Assembly (NCBI RefSeq): GCF_023094165.1
Contig: NZ_JALMDK010000002.1
Span: 881,541 to 945,540 of the forward strand
Length of the DNA: 64,000 bases
Reading direction: 5' to 3'
Origin: Crossiella sp. S99.2
GTDB taxonomy: Bacteria; Actinomycetota; Actinomycetes; Mycobacteriales; Pseudonocardiaceae
Part shown: in pieces, positions 18,795 to 27,410 of the stretch
How positions within the stretch are numbered: the first letter of the stretch is position 1
How the letters are laid out: the number at the start of each line of letters is the position of its first letter
Position numbers and translations under genes: made by a program
The notes under the pieces: model-generated
Told to the model about the DNA's origin: nothing
Databases searched by the model: none
The model's input: only the letters and a program-made list of their open reading frames with translations

Positions 18795-20198
18795 GTGACC
18801 CGCATCGTGATCATGGGAGGCGGGCCGGCCGGATACGAGGCCGCGCTGGTCGGCGCCCAGCACGGAGCCGACGTCACCCTGGTGGAGAGCGACGGCCTCG
18901 GCGGCGCCTGTGTGCTGTACGACTGCGTGCCCTCCAAGACCTTCATCGCCTCCGCAGGCGCCCGCTCCGCCTTCCGCAACGGGCCCGAACTCGGCATCAA
19001 CACCGGGGACGGTCCGACCGGGATCGAGCTGCCCGTGGTGCACGGGCGAGTCAAGGGACTCGCGCTGGCGCAGTCCGCGGACATCCGGGCGCGGGTGCAG
19101 CGCGAGGGTGTGCGGATCATGAACGGGCACGCCCGGCTGTGCGACGACGCGCCCGGTCTGGCCCAGCACCGGGTGGCGGTGCGCGGAGCCGACGGGTCGG
19201 TGGAGAAGCTGGCCGCCGATGTGGTGCTGATCGCCACCGGCGCCAACCCGCGGATCCTGCCCGGCGCCCAGCCCGACGGCGAGCGCATCCTGACCTGGCG
19301 GCAGATCTACGACCTGCCGCAGCTGCCCGAGCACCTGGTGGTGATCGGCTCGGGTGTCACCGGCGCCGAGTTCGCCTCCGCCTACACCGAGATGGGCGTC
19401 AAGGTCACCGTGGTCTCCAGCCGGGACCGCATCCTGCCGCACGAGGACGCCGACGCGGCCGCGGTGCTGGAGGACGTGTTCACCGAGCGGGGCACCGCGT
19501 TGTTCAAGCACGCGCGGGCGGACAAGGTCGAGCGGACCGCGGGCGGGGTCAAGGTCTTCCTGGCCGACGGGCGCACCGTCGAGGCCAGCCACGCGCTGAT
19601 GACCGTGGGCTCGATCCCGAACACCGCCGACATCGGCCTGGACAAGGTCGGCATCGAGGCGGGCCCCGGCGGGTTCGTGCCGGTGGACCGGGTCTCCCGC
19701 ACCACCGTGCCGGGCATCTACGCCGCCGGTGACTGCACCGGACTGCTGATGCTCGCCTCGGTCGCGGCCATGCAGGGCCGGATCGCGATGTGGCACGCGC
19801 TGGGCCAGGGCGTGCAGCCGATCAAGCTCAAGACCGTGGCGGCCAACGTCTTCACCCACCCGGAGATCGCCACCGTGGGCATCAGCCAGCAGTCGATCGA
19901 CGCCGGCGAGGTGCCCGCGCGCACGATCATGCTGCCGCTGGCCACCAACGCGCGGGCCAAGATGGAGGGCCTGCGCCGCGGCTTCGTGAAGCTGTTCTGC
20001 CGCCCGGCCACCGGTGTGGTCATCGGCGGCGTGGTGGTGGCCCCGGTGGCCAGCGAGCTGATCACGCCGATCGCGCTGGCGGTGCAGAACCAGCTCACCG
20101 TGGAGCACCTGGCCTACACCTTCTCGGTCTACCCCTCGCTGTCCGGTTCGATCACCGAGGCCGGGCGCAAGCTGATGCGGCACGACGACCTGGACTGA
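18795..20198 (+). CDS. lpdA: LpdA-type NAD(P)H-quinone oxidoreductase
   Basis: 467-residue two-dinucleotide-binding flavoprotein. FAD motif GGGPAGYEAA lies at 8-17, the NAD(P)H motif GSGVTGAEFASAYTEMG in the middle, the FAD motif GIYAAGDCTG follows, and a dimerisation domain ends RKLMRHDDLD. It closely resembles M. tuberculosis LpdA (Rv3303c), which reduces quinones rather than lipoamide. It lacks the HxxHPTxxE catalytic base of true lipoamide dehydrogenases (YPSLSGS is present instead), yet retains a CxxxxC pair (Cys39, Cys44). The GTG start follows AGGAGGA. Confidence 0.92.
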   Translation: MTRIVIMGGGPAGYEAALVGAQHGADVTLVESDGLGGACVLYDCVPSKTFIASAGARSAFRNGPELGINTGDGPTGIELPVVHGRVKGLALAQSADIRARVQREGVRIMNGHARLCDDAPGLAQHRVAVRGADGSVEKLAADVVLIATGANPRILPGAQPDGERILTWRQIYDLPQLPEHLVVIGSGVTGAEFASAYTEMGVKVTVVSSRDRILPHEDADAAAVLEDVFTERGTALFKHARADKVERTAGGVKVFLADGRTVEASHALMTVGSIPNTADIGLDKVGIEAGPGGFVPVDRVSRTTVPGIYAAGDCTGLLMLASVAAMQGRIAMWHALGQGVQPIKLKTVAANVFTHPEIATVGISQQSIDAGEVPARTIMLPLATNARAKMEGLRRGFVKLFCRPATGVVIGGVVVAPVASELITPIALAVQNQLTVEHLAYTFSVYPSLSGSITEAGRKLMRHDDLD

Positions 20199-20251
20199 GC
20201 GGACTCCAGACACCAGGTCTCGACCTGGTCACCGCGGACAACGAATACCGG

Positions 20252-20316
20252 CACTCGCGCGTGTCCCCTACATCACTCGCTGATGAGGGAGGCACAGCAT
20301 GCGACACGCGCGAGTG
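20252..20316 (+). promoter_or_regulatory. Long-loop inverted repeat around the ribosome-binding site
   Basis: Perfect 14-bp arms (20252-20265 CACTCGCGCGTGTC, 20303-20316) flank a 37-base loop that contains the GGGAGG ribosome-binding site and the ATG (20299). The 3' arm covers codons 2-6 of the following gene. Either a translation-controlling RNA fold or a DNA operator is possible. Confidence 0.5.
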
Positions 20317-21036
20317 TTGGGACGGTTCGTCATGAGGGCACGGACCATGGGAGTGCTGGCGGCCGCGGCGCTGCTGACCGGGCTGGCCGCGGGGCCAGCG
20401 GTGGCGAGCACCGAGCCGGTGCTGCACCTGCCGGTGATCTACCTCGGCGCCGGGCACATCTCGCTCAACGTGGTGTGTCCGGACAAGGACTGGCAGCCGG
20501 TGCGCTCGACGCTGTTCACCGAGCCGGTGCGGCTGACCTCCGCTGCGGCCGATCCGACCTGGGGCTTCGGCACCGGGAATCTGGCCAAGGGCCTGACCGC
20601 CGGGTCCACGCACACCGTCAGCTACGGCTGCGGTGCCCTCAGCCGCACCCAGCAGGTGACCGTGCAGCCGCCGCAGACCATCGGCCAGGTGCGGTTGCAG
20701 GTCAGTCCGGGCCTGGGCCGGACCGGCGAGCAGGTCAAGGTCGTGCGGACCTGCTACAAGGCCAACAACCCGAACACGGCGCCGGTCTCGGCCGCGCTGG
20801 AGCCGATGACGCGCTGGACCGGCACCGCGTACGAGCAGACCTTCGAGACCAAGGTCAGGGCGGGCGTCAAACCCGGTCGCTACCAGGTGTCGTTCCGCTG
20901 TGGCGGGACTACTCGTACGGTGTTCTTCACCGTCGAGGGCCCGCCCGGCCAGCAGCCGCCACCGCCGGTGAGCGGTGGGCAGGTGCGGATCAAGCCGGTG
21001 GGCGGCGTGGAGACCGGAGGGGGTGGACCGGCGTGA
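20299..21036 (+). CDS. Secreted Ig-like wall protein paralogue without anchor
   Basis: 245 residues. The signal peptide (TMGVLAAAALLTGLAAGPAVAS) is followed by two beta-rich repeats, each with a Cys pair and closing with GRYQVSFRCGG-type strands. A Pro-rich tail ends GGVETGGGGPA. The paralogue at 21818 carries the same ETGGGG motif followed by a transmembrane helix and basic tail, but here the protein stops straight after the motif. The stop overlaps the start of a class F sortase (GTGA). ATG 20299 follows GGGAGG; ATG 20332 or 20350 could start a shorter signal peptide. Function is unknown; probably surface-associated. Confidence 0.7.
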   Translation: MRHARVLGRFVMRARTMGVLAAAALLTGLAAGPAVASTEPVLHLPVIYLGAGHISLNVVCPDKDWQPVRSTLFTEPVRLTSAAADPTWGFGTGNLAKGLTAGSTHTVSYGCGALSRTQQVTVQPPQTIGQVRLQVSPGLGRTGEQVKVVRTCYKANNPNTAPVSAALEPMTRWTGTAYEQTFETKVRAGVKPGRYQVSFRCGGTTRTVFFTVEGPPGQQPPPPVSGGQVRIKPVGGVETGGGGPA

Positions 21037-21638
21037 GCAAGGTCGGTGCGGCCGGGTTGGTACTGGCCGCGATGGTCCTGCTGACCGGCTGCGGTGCGCC
21101 CGCGCCCGCCGCGGGACCGCCGCCGGCCGCACCGGCCGGGAGCAGTGCGTCCGCGCCGCCGGAGGCCACCGAAGTGGCCGTGCTGGCCAGATCCACGCCC
21201 ACCAGGGTGCGGGTGCCCAAGATCGGCGCGGACTCCAGCCTGGTGTCGCTGGGCCTGAACAAGGACCAGACCGTGCAGGTGCCGCCGATCACCCAGCCGA
21301 TGCAGGCCGGGTGGTACGACGGCGCGCCGACACCGGGGGAGAAGGGGCCCGCGATCGTGCTCGGCCATGTGGACGGGGCCGGGAAACCGGGCATCTTCTA
21401 CAAGTTGCGCGATGTCGCCATCGGCGATGAGATCCTGATCGACCGGCAGGACGGGAAAACCGTCCGGTTTTTCGTGCACGAGACCCAGCAGGTCGCGAAG
21501 AAGGGATTTCCGACAGACCGTGTTTACGGCGACACGGACCGTCCGGAACTCCGCCTGATCACCTGTGGCGGGGTATTCGACAAGGGTGCGCGCAGTTATC
21601 AGGACAACATCATCGTGTATGCAACCATGGTCGAATAG
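21033..21638 (+). CDS. Class F sortase, predicted lipoprotein
   Basis: 201-residue sortase. The N-terminus carries a lipobox (VLLTGC, Cys20) instead of the usual membrane helix, then a Pro/Ala-rich spacer and the catalytic domain from about residue 57 (RVRVPKIGADSSLVSLG). Catalytic His112 lies in LGHVDG and Cys178 in LRLITCGG. The position 12 residues after the Cys, Arg in the neighbouring paralogue, is Gln190, with an Arg at 187 instead. It is coupled to a substrate-like protein upstream. The role is transpeptidation of surface proteins, if active. Confidence 0.85.
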   Translation: MSKVGAAGLVLAAMVLLTGCGAPAPAAGPPPAAPAGSSASAPPEATEVAVLARSTPTRVRVPKIGADSSLVSLGLNKDQTVQVPPITQPMQAGWYDGAPTPGEKGPAIVLGHVDGAGKPGIFYKLRDVAIGDEILIDRQDGKTVRFFVHETQQVAKKGFPTDRVYGDTDRPELRLITCGGVFDKGARSYQDNIIVYATMVE

Positions 21639-21665
21639 TCCGCGTAGGACGTTCGATCAACGTCG

Positions 21666-21735
21666 GGGTTGCCTGGGTCTTCGAAGAATGGCCATCTGGT
21701 CATAGGTCGCTGACCAGCGCCGATCCAGGCAACCC
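21666..21735. other. Folded intergenic element with outer and inner stems
   Basis: The outer arms GGGTTGCCTGG (21666-21676) and CCAGGCAACCC (21725-21735) are perfectly complementary. Inside lie the palindrome TCTTCGAAGA and a 7-bp hairpin CTGGTCA/TGACCAG. Together they give a branched, three-helix potential fold in the 179-base gap before the second substrate gene. The identity is unknown. Confidence 0.55.
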
Positions 21736-21817
21736 GAGGGCGGCCCTGGCGTCTTAGGTGGTGTAGGCAGGCGAACTGCCCGCCACTGGGACAAGTCGGG
21801 GAATAGGGGTAGTAACA

Positions 21818-22441
21818 ATGGGTATTGGTCGCATTCTTGCCGCCGGTTCCGCACTGGGTGCGACCGGCGTGCTCATCGCGGCGCCGATCGCGTTGGCCGC
21901 GGTTCCGAGCATCAGCATGTCCGCCACGGATGTGCGGCCGGGCAGCCGGGTGGAGATCACCACCGAATGCGGGCTCACCTCCAACTTCCGCGAGCCGAGC
22001 GCCGCGGTGCTGGAGAACGTGAAGCGGGTCAGCTACGACGGCAAGACCCTGATCGCCAAGTGGTCGGCGAATGTGAAGAAGGACGCGCAGCCCGGTCCGT
22101 ACGAGGTCTCCTTCGCCTGCCAGGACCAGACCAGCAACGCCAAGTTCGCCGTCTCGGCCACCGGGACCGAACCCACCAAGCCCACCGAGCCGAGCGTCCG
22201 GCCCACCACGGCCAAGCCGGTGCCGTCGAGCACCTCGGCCCGGCCGAAGCCGAGCACCACCGCGCCGACCACCTCCACCAGCGCCAAGACCCCCAAGGGC
22301 GCGCCGGAGACCGGTGGCGGCGGCACCGCCGACGGCGGCGGCGAGGGCCTGGCCATCGCCGGTGGCGCGGTCGCGCTGGCCGCCGGGGCGGGCTTCGGCG
22401 TGTGGGCGCTGCGGCGGCGTCGTGCGTCCGCGCAGGGCTGA
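21818..22441 (+). CDS. Sortase-anchored surface protein (APETG signal)
   Basis: 207 residues. A signal peptide comes first (cleavage near LAAVPS), then one beta-rich domain with a Cys pair (Cys51, Cys101; GPYEVSFACQ). A Pro/Ser/Thr-rich wall-spanning spacer occupies 116-160. The sorting signal APETG at 162-166 is followed by a Gly-rich stretch, a helix (about 178-197) and RRRR tail. It is an LPxTG-like variant with Ala in place of Leu. It lies directly upstream of and overlaps a class F sortase gene, which is the presumed anchoring enzyme. Confidence 0.82.
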   Translation: MGIGRILAAGSALGATGVLIAAPIALAAVPSISMSATDVRPGSRVEITTECGLTSNFREPSAAVLENVKRVSYDGKTLIAKWSANVKKDAQPGPYEVSFACQDQTSNAKFAVSATGTEPTKPTEPSVRPTTAKPVPSSTSARPKPSTTAPTTSTSAKTPKGAPETGGGGTADGGGEGLAIAGGAVALAAGAGFGVWALRRRRASAQG

Positions 22442-23063
22442 CCGGAAGGGCGGCCGTGTCTTCGCCGCGGTCCTGTCCGTACTGCTGCTCGCCGTCGGGG
22501 CGGTGTTCCTCAGCGGTGGCGCACGGGACCTCTGGGGTCAGGTGTTCGCCGAGGCAGCCCACGATCCCGCCGGCGGCCAGCCGGTCGCGGGCACGCCGGG
22601 CAAGCCCATGCGCAAGTCCGACCCGGTCTCCATCGAGATCCCCAAGATCGGGGCCAGGTCCTCGCTGAGCAAGCTGGGCCTGAACAAGGACGGCACCGTG
22701 CAGGTGCCGCCGGTGAGCCAGCCCATGCAGGCGGGCTGGTACGCCAAGGGCCCGACGCCCGGGGAGAAGGGACCGGCGGTGATCCTCGGGCACATCGACG
22801 GGGCGAAGAAGCCGGGCATCTTCTACAAGCTGCGCGAGCTGAAGCCGGGCGACGAGATCCTGGTCAAACGGGCCGACGGCAGCACCGCGAAGTTCGTGGT
22901 GCAGCGCTCAGCACAGGTGCCCAAGTCCGACTTCCCGACCGATGAGGTCTACGGCAACACCACCAGCCCGGAACTCCGGCTGATCACCTGCGGCGGCAGT
23001 TTCGACCGCGCCGCGGGCAGCTACCGGGACAACACCATCGTCTACGCCACGCTGGTGGCCTGA
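22422..23063 (+). CDS. Class F sortase
   Basis: 213-residue membrane-anchored sortase. The N-terminus MRPRRADRKGGR precedes an uncleaved helix (VFAAVLSVLLLAVGAVFLSG). The catalytic domain begins at SIEIPKIGARSSL. The triad is His124 (LGHIDG), Cys190 (LRLITCGG) and Arg202 (SYRDNTIVYA). I chose GTG 22422, which overlaps the substrate gene by 20 bases and keeps a short basic N-terminus; no other GTG/ATG lies between it and the helix. It is closely related to the sortase at 21033. Confidence 0.88.
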   Translation: MRPRRADRKGGRVFAAVLSVLLLAVGAVFLSGGARDLWGQVFAEAAHDPAGGQPVAGTPGKPMRKSDPVSIEIPKIGARSSLSKLGLNKDGTVQVPPVSQPMQAGWYAKGPTPGEKGPAVILGHIDGAKKPGIFYKLRELKPGDEILVKRADGSTAKFVVQRSAQVPKSDFPTDEVYGNTTSPELRLITCGGSFDRAAGSYRDNTIVYATLVA

Positions 23064-23110
23064 GACCCGCGCTGAAGCGCCGACCCCCAGCGGCGACTTC
23101 ACCGCGAAAA

Positions 23111-23143
23111 GAACGGGGCGTGCCCAAGCGGCACGCCCCGTTC
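23111..23143. terminator. Terminator between sortase and glpK
   Basis: 14-bp perfect stem GAACGGGGCGTGCC / GGCACGCCCCGTTC with a 5-base loop. On the minus strand the stem is followed by TTTT, so it looks like an intrinsic terminator for glpK; it could also serve the sortase gene. Confidence 0.8.
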
Positions 23144-23166
23144 TCGCGTTCGGTCAGACCGGTTGG

Positions 23167-24687
23167 TCAGTCGGCCTCGACCCAGTCGAAGGTCTTGGTG
23201 ACCGCCTTCTTCCAGTTGCGGTACTGCTTGTCGCGGTGGGTCTCCTCCATCGCCGGGTCCCACTGCTTGTCCTGCGCCCAGTTGGCCCGGATGTCGTCCT
23301 CACTGGCCCAGAAGCCGACCGCGAGACCGGCCGCGTAGGCCGCACCCAGCGCGGTGGTCTCGTTGACCACCGGCCGGATCACCGGCACGCCCAGGATGTC
23401 CGCCTGGAACTGCATGAGCAGCTCGTTGACCACCATGCCGCCGTCGACCTTGAGCGAGGTCAGCGGCACGCCGGAGTCGGCGTTCATGGCGTCGATGACC
23501 TCGCGGGTCTGGAAGGCGGTGGCCTCTAGCGCGGCGCGGGCCAGGTGACCCTTGTTCACGAACCGGGTCAGGCCGACGATCGCGCCGCGCGCGTCGCCCC
23601 GCCAGTACGGCGCGAACAGGCCGGAGAAGGCGGGCACGAAGTACGCGCCGCCGTTGTCCTCCACACCCTTGGCCAGGGGCTCGATCTCCGCGGCCGAGCT
23701 GATCAGGCCCAGGTTGTCCCGCAGCCACTGCACCAGCGAACCGGTGACCGCGATCGAGCCCTCCAGGGCGTAGACCGGGGCGTTGTCGCCGATCTTGTAG
23801 CAGACCGTGGTGAGCAGCCCGTTCTCGCTCATCACCTTCTCGTTGCCGGTGTTGAGCAGCACGAAGTTGCCGGTGCCGTAGGTGTTCTTGGCCTCGCCGG
23901 GGGACAGGCAGGCCTGGCCGAAGGTGGCCGCCTGCTGGTCGCCCAGGATGCCCGCGATCGGCACCCCGGCCAGCACACCGCGCTCCCGGACCTTGCCGTA
24001 CTCCTCGGAGGAGGAGCGGATCTCCGGCAGCATCGACAGCGGAATCTGCATCTCGCCGCAGATCTCCTCGTCCCAGTTCAGGGTGTCGAGGTCCATCAGC
24101 AGGGTGCGGGAGGCATTCGTCGGGTCGGTGTAGTGCAGACCGCCGTCCGGGCCGCCGGTCATGTTCCACAGCACCCAGGTGTCCATGTTGCCGAAGAGCA
24201 GCTCGCCCGCCTCGGCCTTGGCCCTGGCGCCCTCGACGTTGTCCAGGATCCAGCGGATCTTGGGGCCGGAGAAGTAGGTGGCCAGCGGCAGGCCGGTGCG
24301 GGAGCGGTAGCGCTCCTGACCGCCGCCGAGCGCGGCCAGCGACTCGCAGATCGCGTCGGTGCGGGTGTCCTGCCAGACGATCGCGTTGTACACCGGCTTG
24401 CCGGTGCTCTTGTCCCACACCACCGCGGTCTCGCGCTGGTTGGTGATGCCGACCGCGGCGATCTCGGAGTTCTGGATGTCGGCCTTGGCCAGCGCGCCCC
24501 CGCACACCTTGCGGGTGTTCTCCCAGATCTCCTCGGCGTTGTGCTCGACCCAGCCTGCCTTGGGGAAGATCTGCTCGTGTTCGGTCTGGACGACCGAGAC
24601 GACCCGGCCGGAGTGGTCGAAGACCATGCAACGCGTGGAGGTCGTGCCCTGGTCGATGGCGGCCACATAGCGCTTCTCAGCGGACAT
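23167..24687 (-). CDS. glpK: Glycerol kinase
   Basis: 506-residue FGGY kinase that phosphorylates glycerol to sn-glycerol-3-phosphate. The N-terminus [18 protein letters not shown], the substrate segment [24 protein letters not shown] (positions about 80-105) and the late motif [18 protein letters not shown] are standard for GlpK. It follows the aquaporin gene by 30 bases on the same strand, giving a glpF-glpK operon divergent from glpD. The gene ends at an intrinsic terminator. Confidence 0.96.
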   Translation of the reverse strand: MSAEKRYVAAIDQGTTSTRCMVFDHSGRVVSVVQTEHEQIFPKAGWVEHNAEEIWENTRKVCGGALAKADIQNSEIAAVGITNQRETAVVWDKSTGKPVYNAIVWQDTRTDAICESLAALGGGQERYRSRTGLPLATYFSGPKIRWILDNVEGARAKAEAGELLFGNMDTWVLWNMTGGPDGGLHYTDPTNASRTLLMDLDTLNWDEEICGEMQIPLSMLPEIRSSSEEYGKVRERGVLAGVPIAGILGDQQAATFGQACLSPGEAKNTYGTGNFVLLNTGNEKVMSENGLLTTVCYKIGDNAPVYALEGSIAVTGSLVQWLRDNLGLISSAAEIEPLAKGVEDNGGAYFVPAFSGLFAPYWRGDARGAIVGLTRFVNKGHLARAALEATAFQTREVIDAMNADSGVPLTSLKVDGGMVVNELLMQFQADILGVPVIRPVVNETTALGAAYAAGLAVGFWASEDDIRANWAQDKQWDPAMEETHRDKQYRNWKKAVTKTFDWVEAD

Positions 24688-24717
24688 GATGCTGCTTGCC
24701 TTTCGTGTGGACGTGGA

Positions 24718-25455
24718 TCAGGCCAGTGCGAGGGACAGGAGCCCGGCGAGCACCGCGCCGATGAGCGGACCGACGACAGGAACCCAGGAATAGCCCCAGT
24801 TCGCGCCGCCCTTGCCCTTGATCGGCAGCAGCGCGTAGGCGATCCGGGGGCCGAGGTCGCGGGCCGGGTTGATGGCGTAGCCGGTCGGGCCGCCGAGCGA
24901 GGCGCCGATACCGACGACCACGAACATCACCGCGGCGTAGCCCAGCGCGGAGTTGCCGAATTGCGGCACCCCGTCGGCGGCGGCCTTGGCGCTGGGGCTC
25001 AACAGGATCCACAGCACCAGCACGAAGGTGCCGATGACCTCGGTGACGGTGTTCCAGAGCTTGTTGTCCACGGTCGGGCCGGTGGAGAAGATGCCGAGCG
25101 TGCCGCCGGGGTCGTCGTGCGTGTCGAACTGGAGTTTGTAGGCCAGCCAGCAGAGCACCGCGCCGATGAAGGCGCCGAGCAGCTGGGCGCCGAAGTACAC
25201 CGGCACCAGCGCCCAGTCGAGTTTGCCCGCGGTGGCCAGACCGAGGGTCACCGCCGGGTTGAGGTGCGCGCCACTCGGGGCCGCGATGCTGGCGCCGGCG
25301 AAGACCGCGAAGCCCCAGCCGAAGTTGATCAGCAGCCAGCCGCCGCTGTTACCCAGTGAGTTCTTCAGCACGGTGTTGGCCACCACGCCGGCGCCGAGCA
25401 GAATCAGCACCGCGGTGCCGATCAGCTCCCAGACGAAGATTGCTCCGCTGGACAT
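24718..25455 (-). CDS. glpF: Glycerol uptake facilitator (aquaglyceroporin)
   Basis: 245-residue MIP channel for passive glycerol entry. Six hydrophobic segments are visible, with the two NPA boxes in [12 protein letters not shown] and [13 protein letters not shown]. The residue after the second NPA is Arg followed by Asp, the aquaglyceroporin pattern. First gene of the glpF-glpK operon. The start is ATG at 25455, preceded by GAGGGAGGA on the minus strand. Confidence 0.94.
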   Translation of the reverse strand: MSSGAIFVWELIGTAVLILLGAGVVANTVLKNSLGNSGGWLLINFGWGFAVFAGASIAAPSGAHLNPAVTLGLATAGKLDWALVPVYFGAQLLGAFIGAVLCWLAYKLQFDTHDDPGGTLGIFSTGPTVDNKLWNTVTEVIGTFVLVLWILLSPSAKAAADGVPQFGNSALGYAAVMFVVVGIGASLGGPTGYAINPARDLGPRIAYALLPIKGKGGANWGYSWVPVVGPLIGAVLAGLLSLALA

Positions 25456-25536
25456 GCGCGTCCTCCCTCAGTCCGCTCCATTGCGTCTGAGGTCGGGAAC
25501 GTAGTCCTGGGCCGATCAACTGTCTACGGTAGAATT

Positions 25537-25554
25537 CGAAACGGGACAGTTTCG
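25537..25554. promoter_or_regulatory. Divergent glp control region with dyad
   Basis: The 205-bp glpF/glpD gap contains the perfect dyad CGAAAC-N6-GTTTCG, beside TAGAAT (25530-25535), a plausible -10 for glpD. No regulator gene is adjacent; an IclR-type glycerol regulator encoded elsewhere is a reasonable guess. Confidence 0.4.
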
Positions 25555-25660
25555 TTATTACTGTCAGTGCACGTCATCGACAGTCGGCTGCGCCGACGGA
25601 AATCGTGCGGGCCCGGTAGCGTAGGCCCCGCGTCCAAGCCGAGCAGGGAGGCGACGTTCA

Positions 25661-27403
25661 GTGGCCAAGGCCAAGGAGAGCAGCGCGGAGATCGTGCAGG
25701 GTCGTTTGGGACCGGCCGAACGGCAGGAAGCCTGGCGCAGACTGGGTTCCGAGCACTTCGACGTGGTGATCATCGGCGGCGGCGTGACCGGCGCCGGCGC
25801 GGCCCTGGACGCCGCCACGCGCGGGCTGCGGGTGGCCCTGGTCGAGGCGCGGGACCTGGCCTCTGGCACCTCCAGCCGCTCCAGCAAACTCTTCCACGGC
25901 GGCCTGCGTTACCTCGAACAGCTTGAGTTCGGCCTGGTCCGGGAGGCTCTGCGGGAGCGGGAGCTGATGATCACCCGGATCGCCCCGCACCTGGTGAAGC
26001 CGGTGAGCTTCCTCTACCCGCTGACCAAGCGGATCTGGGAGCGCCCGTACACCGCGGCCGGGCTGTTCCTCTACGACACCATGGGCGGCTCCAAGTCCGT
26101 GCCCGGTCAGAAGCACCTGACCAGGGCCGGTGCGCTGCGGATGGTCCCTGCCCTCAAGCGCAGTGCGCTGATCGGCGGCATCCGCTACTACGACGCGCAG
26201 GCCGATGACGCCCGGCACACCATGACGGTGGCCCGCACCGCGGCCCACTACGGCGCGGTGGTGCGCACCTCCACCCAGGTCACCGGCATGCTCCGGGAGG
26301 CAGACCGGGTGGCCGGCGTGCACGTGCGCGATGTGGAGACCGGCGCGGAGATCGAGGTCAAGGCGCACGCGGTGATCAACTGCACCGGGGTGTGGACGGA
26401 TGAGATCCAGCGGCTGGCCGGCACCCGAGGGCGGTTCCGGGTGCGCGCGAGCAAGGGCGTGCACATCGTGGTGCCCAGGGACCGGATCGTGTCCGAGAGC
26501 GGCATGATCCTGCGCACCGAGAAGTCCGTGCTGTTCGTCATCCCGTGGCGCAACCACTGGATCGTGGGCACCACCGACACGGACTGGAACCTGGACCTGG
26601 CGCACCCGGCGGCCACCAAGAAGGACATCGACTACATCCTCACCCACGTCAACAAGGTGCTGGCCACGCCGCTGACCAATGACGACATCGAGGGTGTGTA
26701 CGCGGGCCTGCGGCCGTTGCTGTCCGGGGAGAGCGAGGACACCTCCAAGCTCTCCAGGGAACACGCGGTGGCCAGGGTCGCGCCCGGCCTGGTGGCGATC
26801 GCCGGTGGCAAGTACACGACCTACCGGGTGATGGCGGCGGACGCGATCGACGCGGCCAGTCCCGACCTGCCCGGCCGGATCATGTCCTCGATCACCGACA
26901 AGGTGCCGCTGCTGGGCGCGGACGGTTACCACGCGCTGGTGAACCAGGCCGACCAGCTCGGCGCCAAGCACGGCCTGCACCCCTACCGGGTGCGGCACCT
27001 GCTGGACCGTTACGGCTCGCTGGTGCACCAGGTGCTGGCCACCGCCGACGGCAACCCGGAGCTGCTCCGCCCGCTGGCAGGCGCGCCGGACTACCTCCAG
27101 GTCGAGATCGTCTACGCGGCCGCCTGCGAGGGCGCGCTGCACCTGGAGGACGCGCTGACCCGGCGCACCCGGATCTCCATCGAGTACCCGCACCGCGGCG
27201 TGGAGAGCGCGGAGGCCGCGGCGAAGCTGATGGCCGGCGTGCACGGCTGGGACGACAAGCGGGTCGCGCACGAGATCGAGGTCTACACCGCCAGGGTCGA
27301 GGCCGAACGCGACTCGCAGACCCAGCCGGACGACCAGGCCGCCGACGCCCGGCGCTCAGCCGCCCCGGAAGCCCGCCCCGAGGTCATCGAACCAGTCAGC
27401 TGA
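25661..27403 (+). CDS. glpD: Glycerol-3-phosphate dehydrogenase (FAD)
   Basis: 580-residue membrane-associated flavoenzyme oxidising glycerol-3-phosphate to dihydroxyacetone phosphate and feeding electrons to quinone. The FAD motif VVIIGGGVTGAGAALDAATRG is near residue 28. The GlpD signatures SSRSSKLFHGGLRYLE and the C-terminal domain (DKVPLLGADGY...) are present. The GTG start follows AGGGAGG. With glpF and glpK it completes glycerol catabolism. It corresponds to M. tuberculosis glpD2 next to lpdA. The 3' end abuts the most perfect intergenic palindrome of the window. Confidence 0.95.
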   Translation: MAKAKESSAEIVQGRLGPAERQEAWRRLGSEHFDVVIIGGGVTGAGAALDAATRGLRVALVEARDLASGTSSRSSKLFHGGLRYLEQLEFGLVREALRERELMITRIAPHLVKPVSFLYPLTKRIWERPYTAAGLFLYDTMGGSKSVPGQKHLTRAGALRMVPALKRSALIGGIRYYDAQADDARHTMTVARTAAHYGAVVRTSTQVTGMLREADRVAGVHVRDVETGAEIEVKAHAVINCTGVWTDEIQRLAGTRGRFRVRASKGVHIVVPRDRIVSESGMILRTEKSVLFVIPWRNHWIVGTTDTDWNLDLAHPAATKKDIDYILTHVNKVLATPLTNDDIEGVYAGLRPLLSGESEDTSKLSREHAVARVAPGLVAIAGGKYTTYRVMAADAIDAASPDLPGRIMSSITDKVPLLGADGYHALVNQADQLGAKHGLHPYRVRHLLDRYGSLVHQVLATADGNPELLRPLAGAPDYLQVEIVYAAACEGALHLEDALTRRTRISIEYPHRGVESAEAAAKLMAGVHGWDDKRVAHEIEVYTARVEAERDSQTQPDDQAADARRSAAPEARPEVIEPVS

Positions 27404-27410
27404 GCACTTG

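Noticed and set aside
18795..20198. Lipoamide dehydrogenase (E3) annotation
   Set aside because: The C-terminal His-Glu catalytic motif is missing and the sequence follows the LpdA quinone reductase branch.
21001..21060. Programmed frameshift fusing the first wall protein to its sortase
   Set aside because: The frames overlap by GTGA and the downstream frame has its own lipoprotein signal; no slippery heptamer or pseudoknot is evident. Simple translational coupling explains it.
21666..21735. tRNA or integron-like cassette site
   Set aside because: The stem lengths and loops do not fit a tRNA cloverleaf, and no attC conserved core is present.
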